Origin: Saprospiraceae bacterium
GTDB taxonomy: Bacteria; Bacteroidota; Bacteroidia; Chitinophagales; Saprospiraceae
Assembly (NCBI GenBank): GCA_016787415.1
Contig: JAEUUT010000180.1
Location: 1-64,000, forward strand
Length of the DNA: 64,000 nucleotides
Direction: 5' to 3'
The position numbers and the translations under genes are program-made. Positions 20,229 to 27,385 of the stretch are shown in pieces. Every line of letters begins with the position of its first letter. The first letter of the stretch is position 1. The notes beneath the pieces are model-generated. The model was not told the DNA's origin and searched no databases. It was given only the letters and a program-made list of their open reading frames with translations.

Positions 20229-20375
20229 AGCAAAATATCTTGAGAAGCATGTGTTGCACTCGAGTATAACTATTGAGGCGTTTTTTTCGACTCGTATGGT
20301 GCTCTGCTATTAAATTATATAGTAATTATTTAATATGTTTGTATGCCCAAAAGAACATAAACTACTCAAAACACA

Positions 20376-20633
20376 CTATGCAACCCATCCTAATTTCTCT
20401 CTTGCTTTCGCCAGCATCAACGGCCTTACATCTTGCATTTTTTTCACTTCTTTGTATGGCAAATGAATGACGATGTAACGAAAACCATCCTCCACCCAGT
20501 CGTCTTCCTCGCCACTTTCTATAGTACACACGTATATGATGCCAACATTGGGCACAGATTTGAAGTGATGCTCAATATAATCAATGTCGACTTTTTCTGA
20601 AATGTCTTCGTCGACCATCTTGGTAACTTGCAT
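20376..20633 (-). CDS. Small acidic protein of unknown family, copy A
   Basis: An 85-residue protein I do not recognise. It has an acidic middle (GEEDDWVEDGFRYIVIHLPY) and a helical, basic C-terminus (MLAKAREKLGW). The frame opens at an ATG at 20669, but a consensus promoter lies inside that extension, so the ATG at 20633 is the likely start; the paralogue at 23024 also aligns from there. A copy at 22448-22705 differs at only three positions in the 85 residues. No signal peptide or membrane segment is seen. Confidence 0.7.
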   Translation of the reverse strand: MQVTKMVDEDISEKVDIDYIEHHFKSVPNVGIIYVCTIESGEEDDWVEDGFRYIVIHLPYKEVKKMQDVRPLMLAKAREKLGWVA

Positions 20634-20649
20634 ACTGAATGTTTTTACA

Positions 20650-20678
20650 AAAATACAACCTGTGATCATTTTTTCAAA
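20650..20678 (-). promoter_or_regulatory. Consensus promoter of small protein copy A
   Basis: On the minus strand TTTG (20678-20675), a 19-base spacer and TATTTTTG (20657-20650) give a full Bacteroidota promoter. It lies between the two candidate start codons and supports the shorter one. Confidence 0.75.
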
Positions 20679-21191
20679 CTAGTTCATGATAGGATTGTAA
20701 GGCGGCCTGGGTAGTCGCAATTCAATAGGTCTGGCTAAATTCTCAGGCAAATATGGATACATGAAAAGTTTGATCTGTTCCTGCTTCAAACATTCAGCAA
20801 TATTGCCTCTAAATTGAACTGTGTAGATGACATTATTCTGAATCAGGAATTTTCCTTTGTATCTCCCAAGTTCACCCTTGGTTGTAACTCCATATCGCCA
20901 CACTTCGCCAGTTTTTAAATAGTAGGTTGGTGGGCCATTGAGGCAGGCATAGAGCCCATCACTCCTTGCTACCAGAGCGTATTGCTCAGCATCATCGATT
21001 TCTCTCAACTTTTTCTCTAACCTGGCTGCATCTTTCGGCCTCAGGTTTGGCACTTCTCCTTCATTGGGAAAAGCAATTCTTAGAATTAAGGCACCTGCAA
21101 GTATTACGAGTGCAAGCACTCGAATACTATACATCTTTCGGGGTGGGGCTTCAGTACCTGTCTTTTCCTGCTTGGGCTGTTCGGCTCCCAT
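20679..21191 (-). CDS. Membrane-anchored protein of unknown function
   Basis: A 170-residue protein with a short charged N-terminus, one transmembrane helix (about residues 20-40, SIRVLALVILAGALILRIAF) and a soluble domain outside the membrane. It ends in a proline-rich tail (ELRLPRPPYNPIMN). I do not recognise the family. It diverges from the XRE regulator at 21306, so the 114-base gap may hold shared control sites. The last 34 or so codons are duplicated as a remnant at 22751-22857. Confidence 0.65.
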   Translation of the reverse strand: MGAEQPKQEKTGTEAPPRKMYSIRVLALVILAGALILRIAFPNEGEVPNLRPKDAARLEKKLREIDDAEQYALVARSDGLYACLNGPPTYYLKTGEVWRYGVTTKGELGRYKGKFLIQNNVIYTVQFRGNIAECLKQEQIKLFMYPYLPENLARPIELRLPRPPYNPIMN

Positions 21192-21265
21192 GAGTAAAAT
21201 TTTTGCGTGAGTTCACTTTGTGGTAACTTTCAAGCAAAAATATTCCATTTTGACATATTTTTAAC

Positions 21266-21279
21266 ACTTGTTGACAAGT
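21266..21279. promoter_or_regulatory. Candidate operator of the XRE regulator
   Basis: ACTTGT-TG-ACAAGT is an inverted repeat with 6-base arms in the divergent promoter region, 27 bases before the regulator's start. It sits in an AT-rich stretch flanked by TTGACATA and TATCAA. Autoregulation is inferred. Confidence 0.45.
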
Positions 21280-21305
21280 ATATCAAAAAGGAATAAAATT
21301 TATGA

Positions 21306-21674
21306 ATGGAACAGAAGCATCTTGACCAGGGTATAAGGCTAAAAAAATTGCTAAGAGCATTGGATATCAATCAGGTATCCTTTGCAAAGAGCGTTGGTAT
21401 GGCTCAGCCAAATATCAGTAAGATGATGAATGGGGAGCGGCAATTATCGCTTGATGTACTTTATCGCATATCGGATAAGTATCATGTAAATCTGCACTGG
21501 CTGCTGACCGGTGTCGGAGAAATGTTTTTAGATGAGGTACAGAAGAGGAGTTCCGAGGTGAATGAAGATGCTTCTCCTTATAAAACAAATAGGCTTGAAG
21601 AATTGGAGGAGGGTGTTGAGCAGATTGAAAAAATAATACGACAATTGAAAAACAACTTTTCTAAGAACAGATAG
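21306..21674 (+). CDS. XRE-family transcriptional regulator
   Basis: A 122-residue DNA-binding protein. The helix-turn-helix spans about residues 8-68: VSFAKSVGMAQPNISKMMNGERQLSLDVLYRISDKY, followed by HLNWLLTG-like NLHWLLTGVGEMF, typical of XRE/Cro-type regulators in this phylum. A C-terminal coiled coil (LEELEEGVEQIEKIIRQLKN) probably mediates dimerisation. The ATG at 21306 is used; an out-of-frame ATG lies at 21302. It is likely the local regulator of the divergent membrane-protein gene. Confidence 0.85.
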   Translation: MEQKHLDQGIRLKKLLRALDINQVSFAKSVGMAQPNISKMMNGERQLSLDVLYRISDKYHVNLHWLLTGVGEMFLDEVQKRSSEVNEDASPYKTNRLEELEEGVEQIEKIIRQLKNNFSKNR

Positions 21675-21738
21675 CAGCAAAGTTAAAATATTCAAAAAGG
21701 TGGTTTTGTTGCTATTGTAATCATGTATCTGATCTCCC

Positions 21739-22182
21739 ATGTCAATCAATGCAAATGCCACCCAGTTGGTCAATATCTGCTGCGACCAAGCGCATGAATT
21801 ATTACGGTCTGCCGGAGAATTTTATCCGTTTGCCTTTGGGTTTTCTGCTCAAAATAGGGTGATACCGGTTATGAATTATTTTGGGGAAGAATTCCCGACT
21901 TCGCTGCAAGTGCTAACAAACCTCCAAAAAGCGCTTGCCGTGTCACACCAGAAGTACGATTTCTCGGAAGTAGCCATTAGTTCGAATGTGCGATGGCGGG
22001 ATCATATCACGCAGGAATTGCACGATGCGATTCAGATTTGCGTAGATTCGATTCATACGGCTAATCAATTCGATTTTTATCAATCCTATAGCCTGGGGGA
22101 AAAGATTGACTATGCGACACCAGTTGTAGAGCATGGAACATTGTCTTTCTTTTCCGGTATAAATCAGAAATCTATAAAATAA
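21739..22182 (+). CDS. Unknown protein, duplicated, copy A
   Basis: A 147-residue soluble protein I do not recognise, beginning MSINANATQLVNICC. It is nearly the same as the protein at 23848-24291: nine substitutions, all within the first 81 residues, and an identical C-terminal 66 residues. There is no signal peptide and no obvious active site. The duplicated DNA continues about 12 bases past the stop. Copies of small soluble genes beside an ankyrin gene recall immunity-gene arrays, but no toxin gene is present, so the role stays open. Confidence 0.7.
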   Translation: MSINANATQLVNICCDQAHELLRSAGEFYPFAFGFSAQNRVIPVMNYFGEEFPTSLQVLTNLQKALAVSHQKYDFSEVAISSNVRWRDHITQELHDAIQICVDSIHTANQFDFYQSYSLGEKIDYATPVVEHGTLSFFSGINQKSIK

Positions 22183-22219
22183 TTTAGAACCCCGCTCGCT
22201 CACAGGTTGCCCGCTACAA

Positions 22220-22400
22220 ATCCCAAGCCCGAAGCGCTGGCGCATGGCTTTGCCATGTGCGTACCGTTCCCGTCGGCTGTGTCGACAATCCTACAGCACA
22301 ATATTAAGCCTAGCCAAGTCTCCACAGCCCTTCCTACTTCGCCCAAGCGCCGCGTCGCAGCAATGCCTCCGGGCCGCAGCAAACACGTATAACAATTATT
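22220..22400. repeat. Partial island repeat, copy 3
   Basis: It holds a hairpin-forming stretch (GCGCATGGC-TTT-GCCATGTGC, 22238-22258), then TCGGCTGTG, then an arm like the 14.6 kb element (CCTAGCCAAGTC, CCTACTTCGCCCAAGCGCC). The following CCCAAAAGAACATGA motif recurs near 20345 in front of the duplicated block. The 265-base gap between genes has no other content. Confidence 0.65.
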
Positions 22401-22447
22401 CCACATGCCTACATACCCAAAAGAACATGACCTCGCTCAACAACACA

Positions 22448-22705
22448 CTATGCCCCCCATCCTAATTTCTCTCTTGCTTTCGCCAGCATCAACGGCCTTA
22501 CATCTTGCATTATTTTCACTTCTTTGTATGGCAAATGAATGACGATGTAACGAAAGCCATCTTCCACCCAGTCGTCTTCCTCGCCTCTTTCTATAGTACA
22601 CACGTATATGATGCCAACATTGGGCACAGATTTGAAGTGATGCTCAATATAATCAATGTCGACTTTTTCTGAAATATCTTCGTCGACCATCTTGGTAACT
22701 TGCAT
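22448..22705 (-). CDS. Small acidic protein of unknown family, copy B
   Basis: An 85-residue near-copy of the protein at 20376-20633; the visible changes are Ser to Arg in the acidic segment, Lys to Ile before MQDVRP, and Val to Gly at the penultimate residue. The same consensus promoter is retained on the minus strand (-7 box 22727-22720, -33 box 22750-22747, spacer 19 bases), so it should be expressed. The start is at 22705 for the same reason as in copy A. Function unknown. Confidence 0.7.
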   Translation of the reverse strand: MQVTKMVDEDISEKVDIDYIEHHFKSVPNVGIIYVCTIERGEEDDWVEDGFRYIVIHLPYKEVKIMQDVRPLMLAKAREKLGWGA

Positions 22706-22719
22706 ACTGAATGTTTTTA

Positions 22720-22750
22720 CAAAAATACGACCTGTGATCATTTTTTCAAA
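22720..22750 (-). promoter_or_regulatory. Consensus promoter of small protein copy B
   Basis: TTTG, 19-base spacer and TATTTTTG on the minus strand, identical in layout to the promoter of copy A. Confidence 0.7.
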
Positions 22751-22857
22751 CTAGTTCATGATAGGATTGTAAGGCGGCCTGGGTAGTCGCAATACAATAG
22801 GTCTGGCTAAATTCTCAGGCAAATATGGATACATGAAAAGTTTGATCTGTTCCTGCT
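22751..22857 (-). pseudogene. 3' remnant of the duplicated membrane-anchored protein gene
   Basis: Minus-strand frame ending LPRPPYNPIMN, the same as the last 34 or so residues of the protein at 20679-21191 with one Glu-to-Val change. Homology stops sharply at 22857, where the island repeat begins, so the 5' part of this copy was lost or replaced. The rest of the open frame (to 22936) is translated repeat. Confidence 0.75.
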
Positions 22858-22966
22858 CCCGAAGCGCTCGCGCATGGCTTTGCCATGTGCGCACCATTCG
22901 CGTCGGCTGTGCCGACAAACATATAGCACAATTCAAGCCTCGCCAGGTCTTCCTACTTCCCCGATA
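22858..22966. repeat. Partial island repeat, copy 4
   Basis: It starts CCCGAAGCGCT, includes the same GCATGGC-TTT-GCCATG hairpin as copy 3, then TCGGCTGTGCCGACAA and CCTCGCCAGGTCTTCCTACTTCC. It abuts the truncation point of the upstream pseudogene, so it marks a recombination junction. Confidence 0.7.
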
Positions 22967-23000
22967 CGCCGATAGACATTTCTTTTTTAATCAATTCCCC

Positions 23001-23008
23001 TAACTTTG
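23001..23008 (+). promoter_or_regulatory. -7 box of the 23024 gene
   Basis: TAACTTTG matches TAnnTTTG. It overlaps the first TTG of the open frame, so translation probably starts at the later TTG at 23024. Confidence 0.5.
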
Positions 23009-23023
23009 CAAAAAACTTACCCT

Positions 23024-23287
23024 TTGGTCACCGTCACAAAAATTGTCGAACAGGATGTAGCCGATAAAGTAGATACGTCCTTTATCGCTTCCAAACTCAA
23101 CCATCTGAAGAAGGAAATAGGTATCACCTATGTCTGCACCAACGATGATCGAGGCGACGACGACTGGGTGGAAGAAGGCGTACGGTATATCGTTATCAAA
23201 CTTCCGTATGATGAAGTGAAACGGTCGGCAGACATTCGCTTTTTGATGCTGGCCAAATTGAAAGAGCGGCTGGGCGAAGTAGCATAG
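23024..23287 (+). CDS. Small acidic protein, divergent paralogue of copies A and B
   Basis: An 87-residue protein aligned along its whole length with the 85-residue proteins at 20376 and 22448: VTVTKIVEQDVADKVDTSFI corresponds to QVTKMVDEDISEKVDIDYI, then DDDWVEEGVRYIVIKLPYDEVK and a C-terminal LMLAKLKERLG. The start codon is probably TTG (23024), since the earlier TTG lies in the -7 box. The opposite strand and lower similarity suggest an older duplication or separate acquisition. It precedes the ankyrin gene by 50 bases and may be co-transcribed with it. Confidence 0.65.
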   Translation: MVTVTKIVEQDVADKVDTSFIASKLNHLKKEIGITYVCTNDDRGDDDWVEEGVRYIVIKLPYDEVKRSADIRFLMLAKLKERLGEVA

Positions 23288-23337
23288 GCGAGCATCATCC
23301 CAATCAAAATTTGGTTTCTGCATCGCCAGGCATAAAC

Positions 23338-23825
23338 ATGACCCGACAAGAAAAAAAAGCCCTCTTCGAGCAAGTCGAAAGAAGCATAAATGTCCCCAGC
23401 CAGCCCCACGGCCTGGAAGCAGCAGTACTTGCTGAAATCATGAACTTCCAAGACCGCGACGGCAGAACGCTGCTGATGCGATCCACCACGAAAGAACAAC
23501 TTGAAATGAGTCGCACCCTTATTGAAATGGGCGCTGATGTAAACCTCCAAGACAAAAAAGGGTGGAGTGCCTTGCATTTTGCAGCCCAGAGTTACCTACC
23601 AGATCACACCTTGCTATTGCTGGAACACGGCGCCGACGTCCATTTGCAGGATGTGTATGGAAATACGCCTTATCGCGCGCTGTATTTGATTCGCGAGGCA
23701 GAGGAGAGGTCATCGCCCTTCTTTTGCAATATGGTTCGAACCCTGACCAGGAGAACCACTATGGAGTAAGCCCGAGAATATTGGCCAATATCATTGCGAA
23801 TTACGATGTGAAGCAGTTCTTTTAG
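23338..23825 (+). pseudogene. Ankyrin-repeat protein, broken by one frameshift
   Basis: The first part (MTRQEKKALFEQVERS onwards) has ankyrin repeats: NFQDRDGRTLLMRST, EMGADVNLQDKKGWSALHFAAQ, EHGADVHLQDVYGNTP. At about 23668-23670 the ankyrin reading moves to another frame, continuing LSRAVFDSRGRGEVIALLLQYGSNPDQENHYGVSPRIL to a stop at 23825. One missing base near CGCCTTATCG explains this. Joined, the protein would be about 162 residues. As it stands, translation continues in the wrong frame to 23769. Ankyrin proteins bind other proteins; here the context suggests an immunity- or adaptor-like role (inference). Sequencing error is an alternative. Confidence 0.75.
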
Positions 23826-23847
23826 GGCTGCAACCAATCCTCCTCCC

Positions 23848-24291
23848 ATGTCAATCAATGCAAATGCCACCCAGTTGGTCAATATCTGCTGCGAGCAGGC
23901 GCATGAATTATTACGGTTTGCCGGAGAATTTTATCCGTTTGCCTTTGGGCTTTCTGCTCAAAATGGGGTGATACCGGTTATGACTTATTTTGGGGAAGAA
24001 TACCCATCTTCGCTACAAGTGCTGACAAACCTTCAAAAAGCGCTTGCTGTGTCACACCAGAAGCACGATTTCTCGGAAGTAGCCATTTGTTCGAATGTGC
24101 GATGGCGGGATCATATCACCCAGGAATTGCACGATGCGATTCAGATTTGCGTAGATTCAATCCATACGGCTAATCAATTCGATTTTTATCAATCCTATAG
24201 CCTGGGGGAAAAGATTGACTATGCGACACCAGTTGTAGAGCATGGAACATTGTCTTTCTTTTCCGGTATAAATCAGAAATCTATAAAATAA
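23848..24291 (+). CDS. Unknown protein, duplicated, copy B
   Basis: A 147-residue near-copy of the protein at 21739-22182, with differences confined to the N-terminal 81 residues (for example Asp16Glu, Ser24Phe, Tyr73His). It starts 22 bases after the ankyrin frame. Its 3' end overlaps the convergent lipoprotein gene by 19 bases, so the end of that gene lies in duplicated DNA. Function unknown. Confidence 0.7.
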   Translation: MSINANATQLVNICCEQAHELLRFAGEFYPFAFGLSAQNGVIPVMTYFGEEYPSSLQVLTNLQKALAVSHQKHDFSEVAICSNVRWRDHITQELHDAIQICVDSIHTANQFDFYQSYSLGEKIDYATPVVEHGTLSFFSGINQKSIK

Positions 24292-24947
24292 TTTAGAACC
24301 TCCCCTTCGTTAAGGAACAAGGAATCATGAAAAGGTGCAGTTGTGAATGGGTAGAAAGTGTCATTACCCCAGTAAATTGTTGTAAACTCTCTCGACCTAA
24401 CAGGAATAGTAAGGGTATCTTCTTCCCCAATTTGAAGATATAAAGGCGAGAATATGTACTCGCCTCCTACATACCTTGCTTCTCTTAAAAGCGTTGGATT
24501 AGAAACAACGACATGTACATTTTTGTCTATATCATGTTGATTTCTTAGATATATCTGCAGTACAGCATCAAGTTTGACTAGAGGGATTGTAAAGTCATTT
24601 GTTGCTTCCATTCTTACTGGAAACTCTTGATAACCTACCAACTTAGATGCATAATATTTTGCTGAAATAGAGAATATTGAGGCGCTTTTTGCATCAAAGT
24701 CGACAGTGTAAGAAAAGCGTCCTGCACTATCTGATTTAATATATCTTGTCACAGTTGTTTCCTGACCATTTACATAAGGCACCCTAGCATTGATTGCAAT
24801 ACTTGCTGCTCCAATCGGTCCTCTTGTTTCATCGTCAACTACGATACCTTTTATTATTGTAGGAAGAACTACTGGTGGATCTTTTTTACAGGAAAGAAAA
24901 GGAAATATAAAAAAATAAAATATGAACTTAAAAAAACTGCGTCCCAT
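24273..24947 (-). CDS. Lipoprotein with carboxypeptidase-regulatory-like domain
   Basis: A 224-residue predicted lipoprotein with a signal peptide ending in the lipobox-like FPFLSC, so Cys20 would be lipidated. Residues 33-110 look like a CarboxypepD_reg-type beta-sandwich (IIKGIVVDDETRGPIGAASIAINAR, then SDSAGRFSYTVDF). The rest is beta-rich and unassigned. It is AT-rich. The gene converges on and overlaps the 147-residue protein gene, and its last six codons lie inside the duplicated block. No partner is obvious. Confidence 0.7.
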   Translation of the reverse strand: MGRSFFKFIFYFFIFPFLSCKKDPPVVLPTIIKGIVVDDETRGPIGAASIAINARVPYVNGQETTVTRYIKSDSAGRFSYTVDFDAKSASIFSISAKYYASKLVGYQEFPVRMEATNDFTIPLVKLDAVLQIYLRNQHDIDKNVHVVVSNPTLLREARYVGGEYIFSPLYLQIGEEDTLTIPVRSREFTTIYWGNDTFYPFTTAPFHDSLFLNEGEVLNYFIDF

Positions 24948-25156
24948 AATTTACGTTTTTATTTTATTGCTTTTTAGATGTGTAAATATGTGAAAAATAT
25001 TTATTAAAAACAAATAGCAGTTGTAAAAGGTATTGTTGGATGAGTCGTCCCATGCCACCGCTAAATCTTCTAGAAACTTCCGTTATTACGCCGTTAAACT
25101 TCCGATAAATCAAGATCAAATGGTTGAAATTGGACGCATAACAGCCCGCGCCAACC

Positions 25157-26374
25157 CTACCTCCCCCTCCTCCATTCCATCAACCCGCTCCAAACAACCC
25201 CTCCCGCCAACATCGAAAACAGCCAAACAACAGGAAACCCGATCATAGGCGCGCCGAACGTTACAAAACCCAGCAACGCGGCAGCCAGCAGCAGCATACC
25301 TTCCAGTAGATTCCGAAGAACAGGTACGTTTTTAAAAGATAAAGGCGGCTCATTTAAAAAGAATAGCAGCCCCCAGGCCAGGATGGCGATAAAAAAAGTC
25401 TTCGCAGAAATAGCCAGGCCGATGATGAATATGAATAACAATATCGTGTTGGTGATACGATCGTACTTGCCGACAGTTTGCGTGGCGTTTTGCCAGTTTT
25501 GTACACCTCGAAGCGCCACAAAGCATACAAACAAACCGAATAACAAAGGAAACCAGAACAAGGTGGTAGGAGTCAGTTTCCAGTTTTCCGTGTACATACC
25601 TAAAGCCAGATACGCCCCTACCCCGCTGTACAGCAAGGCCATACACATAGCAGCCCAGGGCGCAGCCTTCCATATTTGCAGGAACCGCTCCGGCGAATAT
25701 CGTTGAAAGGCGATCAACAGCAGAAAAAGGTTGACGGTCAGGAGCAACAACAAAGTAGACTGGTCATCTTGCTCGTATTGCAGATGAAAAGTATCCACCA
25801 GAATACCCAATAGCGCAGGTATAGCCCCGGAAATAAATAAAACGGTATAGATACTAAAGACGGATAAAATACTGCGAACAACACTTTTCCTTTTTATATA
25901 AACGTAATTGAAACAAGCGATCAGCAACAGAATAATTTCTACCCGGATGCCTGGCGTTGCGCCCCGACTAAAACTTGCTCCTCCAATAGTGAAGTAGGAA
26001 TACACGACCTGCTCCCAGTTGTGCAAAGACAGGTAATTCATTTTACTTCCTTTTCCCTGGAAAATCAGCAAATCAAGAATAGGCGCCGTGAGCGCAATGG
26101 AGAAAAAGGTGATGACTAATTTTGATATTCGAATGATATTTTCTCCGGAAAAAAAATGCAACTGCAGCAGAAAAGCGAGTACGATAAACATGAACCAGAG
26201 GCCGATGTGCAGTATATCGCCCAGCGTAAACAAGCGTTGACTGGAGAAAAATTCGAGGGTGAGGCGCAGGCTTAGAATAGCAAAGAAAAGCAGCACGTAC
26301 CGCACAAAAGGAGTCGGGTTGTTTTCTACCTGCGAGGAGATCCGCACGAATAAAGCCTGTAATTTCTGCCACAT
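25157..26374 (-). CDS. Polytopic membrane protein of unknown family
   Basis: A 405-residue protein with roughly ten hydrophobic helices and short loops. It is the last gene of a minus-strand operon, 9 bases after the CrtC-like gene. The C-terminal part (LLFFLNEPPLSFKNVPVLRNLLEGM and following) resembles the helix pattern of UbiA-family proteins, where a PP-RLK segment precedes a long helix. The NxxDxxxD metal motif of that family is missing, so a UbiA relationship is only a possibility. Role is inferred from context: part of a prenyl-lipid pathway or its transport. Confidence 0.65.
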   Translation of the reverse strand: MWQKLQALFVRISSQVENNPTPFVRYVLLFFAILSLRLTLEFFSSQRLFTLGDILHIGLWFMFIVLAFLLQLHFFSGENIIRISKLVITFFSIALTAPILDLLIFQGKGSKMNYLSLHNWEQVVYSYFTIGGASFSRGATPGIRVEIILLLIACFNYVYIKRKSVVRSILSVFSIYTVLFISGAIPALLGILVDTFHLQYEQDDQSTLLLLLTVNLFLLLIAFQRYSPERFLQIWKAAPWAAMCMALLYSGVGAYLALGMYTENWKLTPTTLFWFPLLFGLFVCFVALRGVQNWQNATQTVGKYDRITNTILLFIFIIGLAISAKTFFIAILAWGLLFFLNEPPLSFKNVPVLRNLLEGMLLLAAALLGFVTFGAPMIGFPVVWLFSMLAGGVVWSGLMEWRRGR

Positions 26375-26383
26375 TTTTGCTGC

Positions 26384-27385
26384 TTATTGTTTTAATATGT
26401 ACAAATTTCCCTTGCCCACAATGGTATCGGTAATGGCGTCCGTCGCCTGCACAGGCCCCATCCACAAAGCATTTTTACGGCCGCTTGTTTTCTGTGCTTG
26501 CATGCGCGGCCGGACAAGAAGATCAATTTTCTTTTCCGGCAGGGCGATGGACAAACGCAACGGAGAAGCGGCATTCTTCCCGCGAGGTCTTGCATCCGGA
26601 TGCACCGTCAGTAAAGCGGACGCTGTATCGATTGCTTGCTCTTTTTGCCAGAGCGTTTGACTCAACACCTGGATATTCCCTTGTACATCTGTTTGGTACA
26701 ACAAACTGAGATACATTCCCTGCGACAAGGAAATGTCCAGCCAGGAAACCGAGGCGTTTTTTGTTTTTTCCAACAGGTTTTTACCCGATGCTATTACATG
26801 GCATTGAAAAACTGCCGGAGCGGACATTTGCCAGGCGCCGGATAATTGTATTTCTGCAGAGGCTGGGGGCAAATGATACAGCGTGGTTTCTCCGCGTGTT
26901 TCCACGACATGGAAAGCCGAATCCTGCGCCATTTTTACTTTTAGGTGAAGCGGCCATCCGATCCGTTCTGTTTCCTGCTGTACGACGGATCGCAGGCGCA
27001 TGTTTCCTCTTGTAAGTTTCCACGACCACCCGAAAGAAGCAGAATCTTTGGCCGGAATAGCCAGTTTTATAGGAAACCTATACTTTTTTTGATAAAAAGG
27101 CTCCTCCGACGACTGGCTACCTGCATAATAGGCACTATCGGCTTCCGTCCACAACGAAGTAAAAAAGTGTGTAAAATACCTGCCTTCGTTCGGGGTAAGA
27201 CTGATGAGCGCACACAGGTGTACGTCTTTTTCCTGTTCGTCCTGAAAAATGGTATGGATGATCCACCACTTCTCCGTTTCGGAGTCCGGGAACAGGGCTA
27301 CTTCTTTAGGCAGGGCATGGCTGGCCGAGCACCCTGCCACTGCTAATGCGAACCCGATGATGGCGTACAGGACATTCCCTTTCAT
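26384..27385 (-). CDS. Lipoprotein with CrtC/AttH-like lipocalin fold (tentative)
   Basis: A 333-residue lipoprotein with a signal peptide ending LAVAGC, so Cys19 is the likely lipidated residue. The EKWWIIHTIFQDEQEKDVHLCALISL segment resembles the start of hydroxyneurosporene-synthase (CrtC)/AttH proteins, which open with a WW...H-like strand, and the rest is beta-rich. In CrtC, this fold hydrates a terpenoid double bond. The start at 27385 overlaps the upstream stop by 4 bases (ATGA), indicating translational coupling; the longer frame lies within that gene. Family assignment is by motif resemblance only; a profile search would settle it. Confidence 0.6.
   Translation of the reverse strand: MKGNVLYAIIGFALAVAGCSASHALPKEVALFPDSETEKWWIIHTIFQDEQEKDVHLCALISLTPNEGRYFTHFFTSLWTEADSAYYAGSQSSEEPFYQKKYRFPIKLAIPAKDSASFGWSWKLTRGNMRLRSVVQQETERIGWPLHLKVKMAQDSAFHVVETRGETTLYHLPPASAEIQLSGAWQMSAPAVFQCHVIASGKNLLEKTKNASVSWLDISLSQGMYLSLLYQTDVQGNIQVLSQTLWQKEQAIDTASALLTVHPDARPRGKNAASPLRLSIALPEKKIDLLVRPRMQAQKTSGRKNALWMGPVQATDAITDTIVGKGNLYILKQ

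Noticed and set aside
22751..22936. Intact 61-residue gene
   Set aside because: Only the last 34 or so residues match the parent gene; the rest is translated island repeat, so it is called a remnant.
20340..24301. Prophage remnant
   Set aside because: No capsid, tail, portal, lysis or integrase genes; an XRE regulator alone is not enough.
25033..25248. Small plus-strand gene
   Set aside because: Part overlaps the end of the membrane protein gene antisense, and the composition is non-coding. The 210-base gap at 24947-25157 shows no clear feature.
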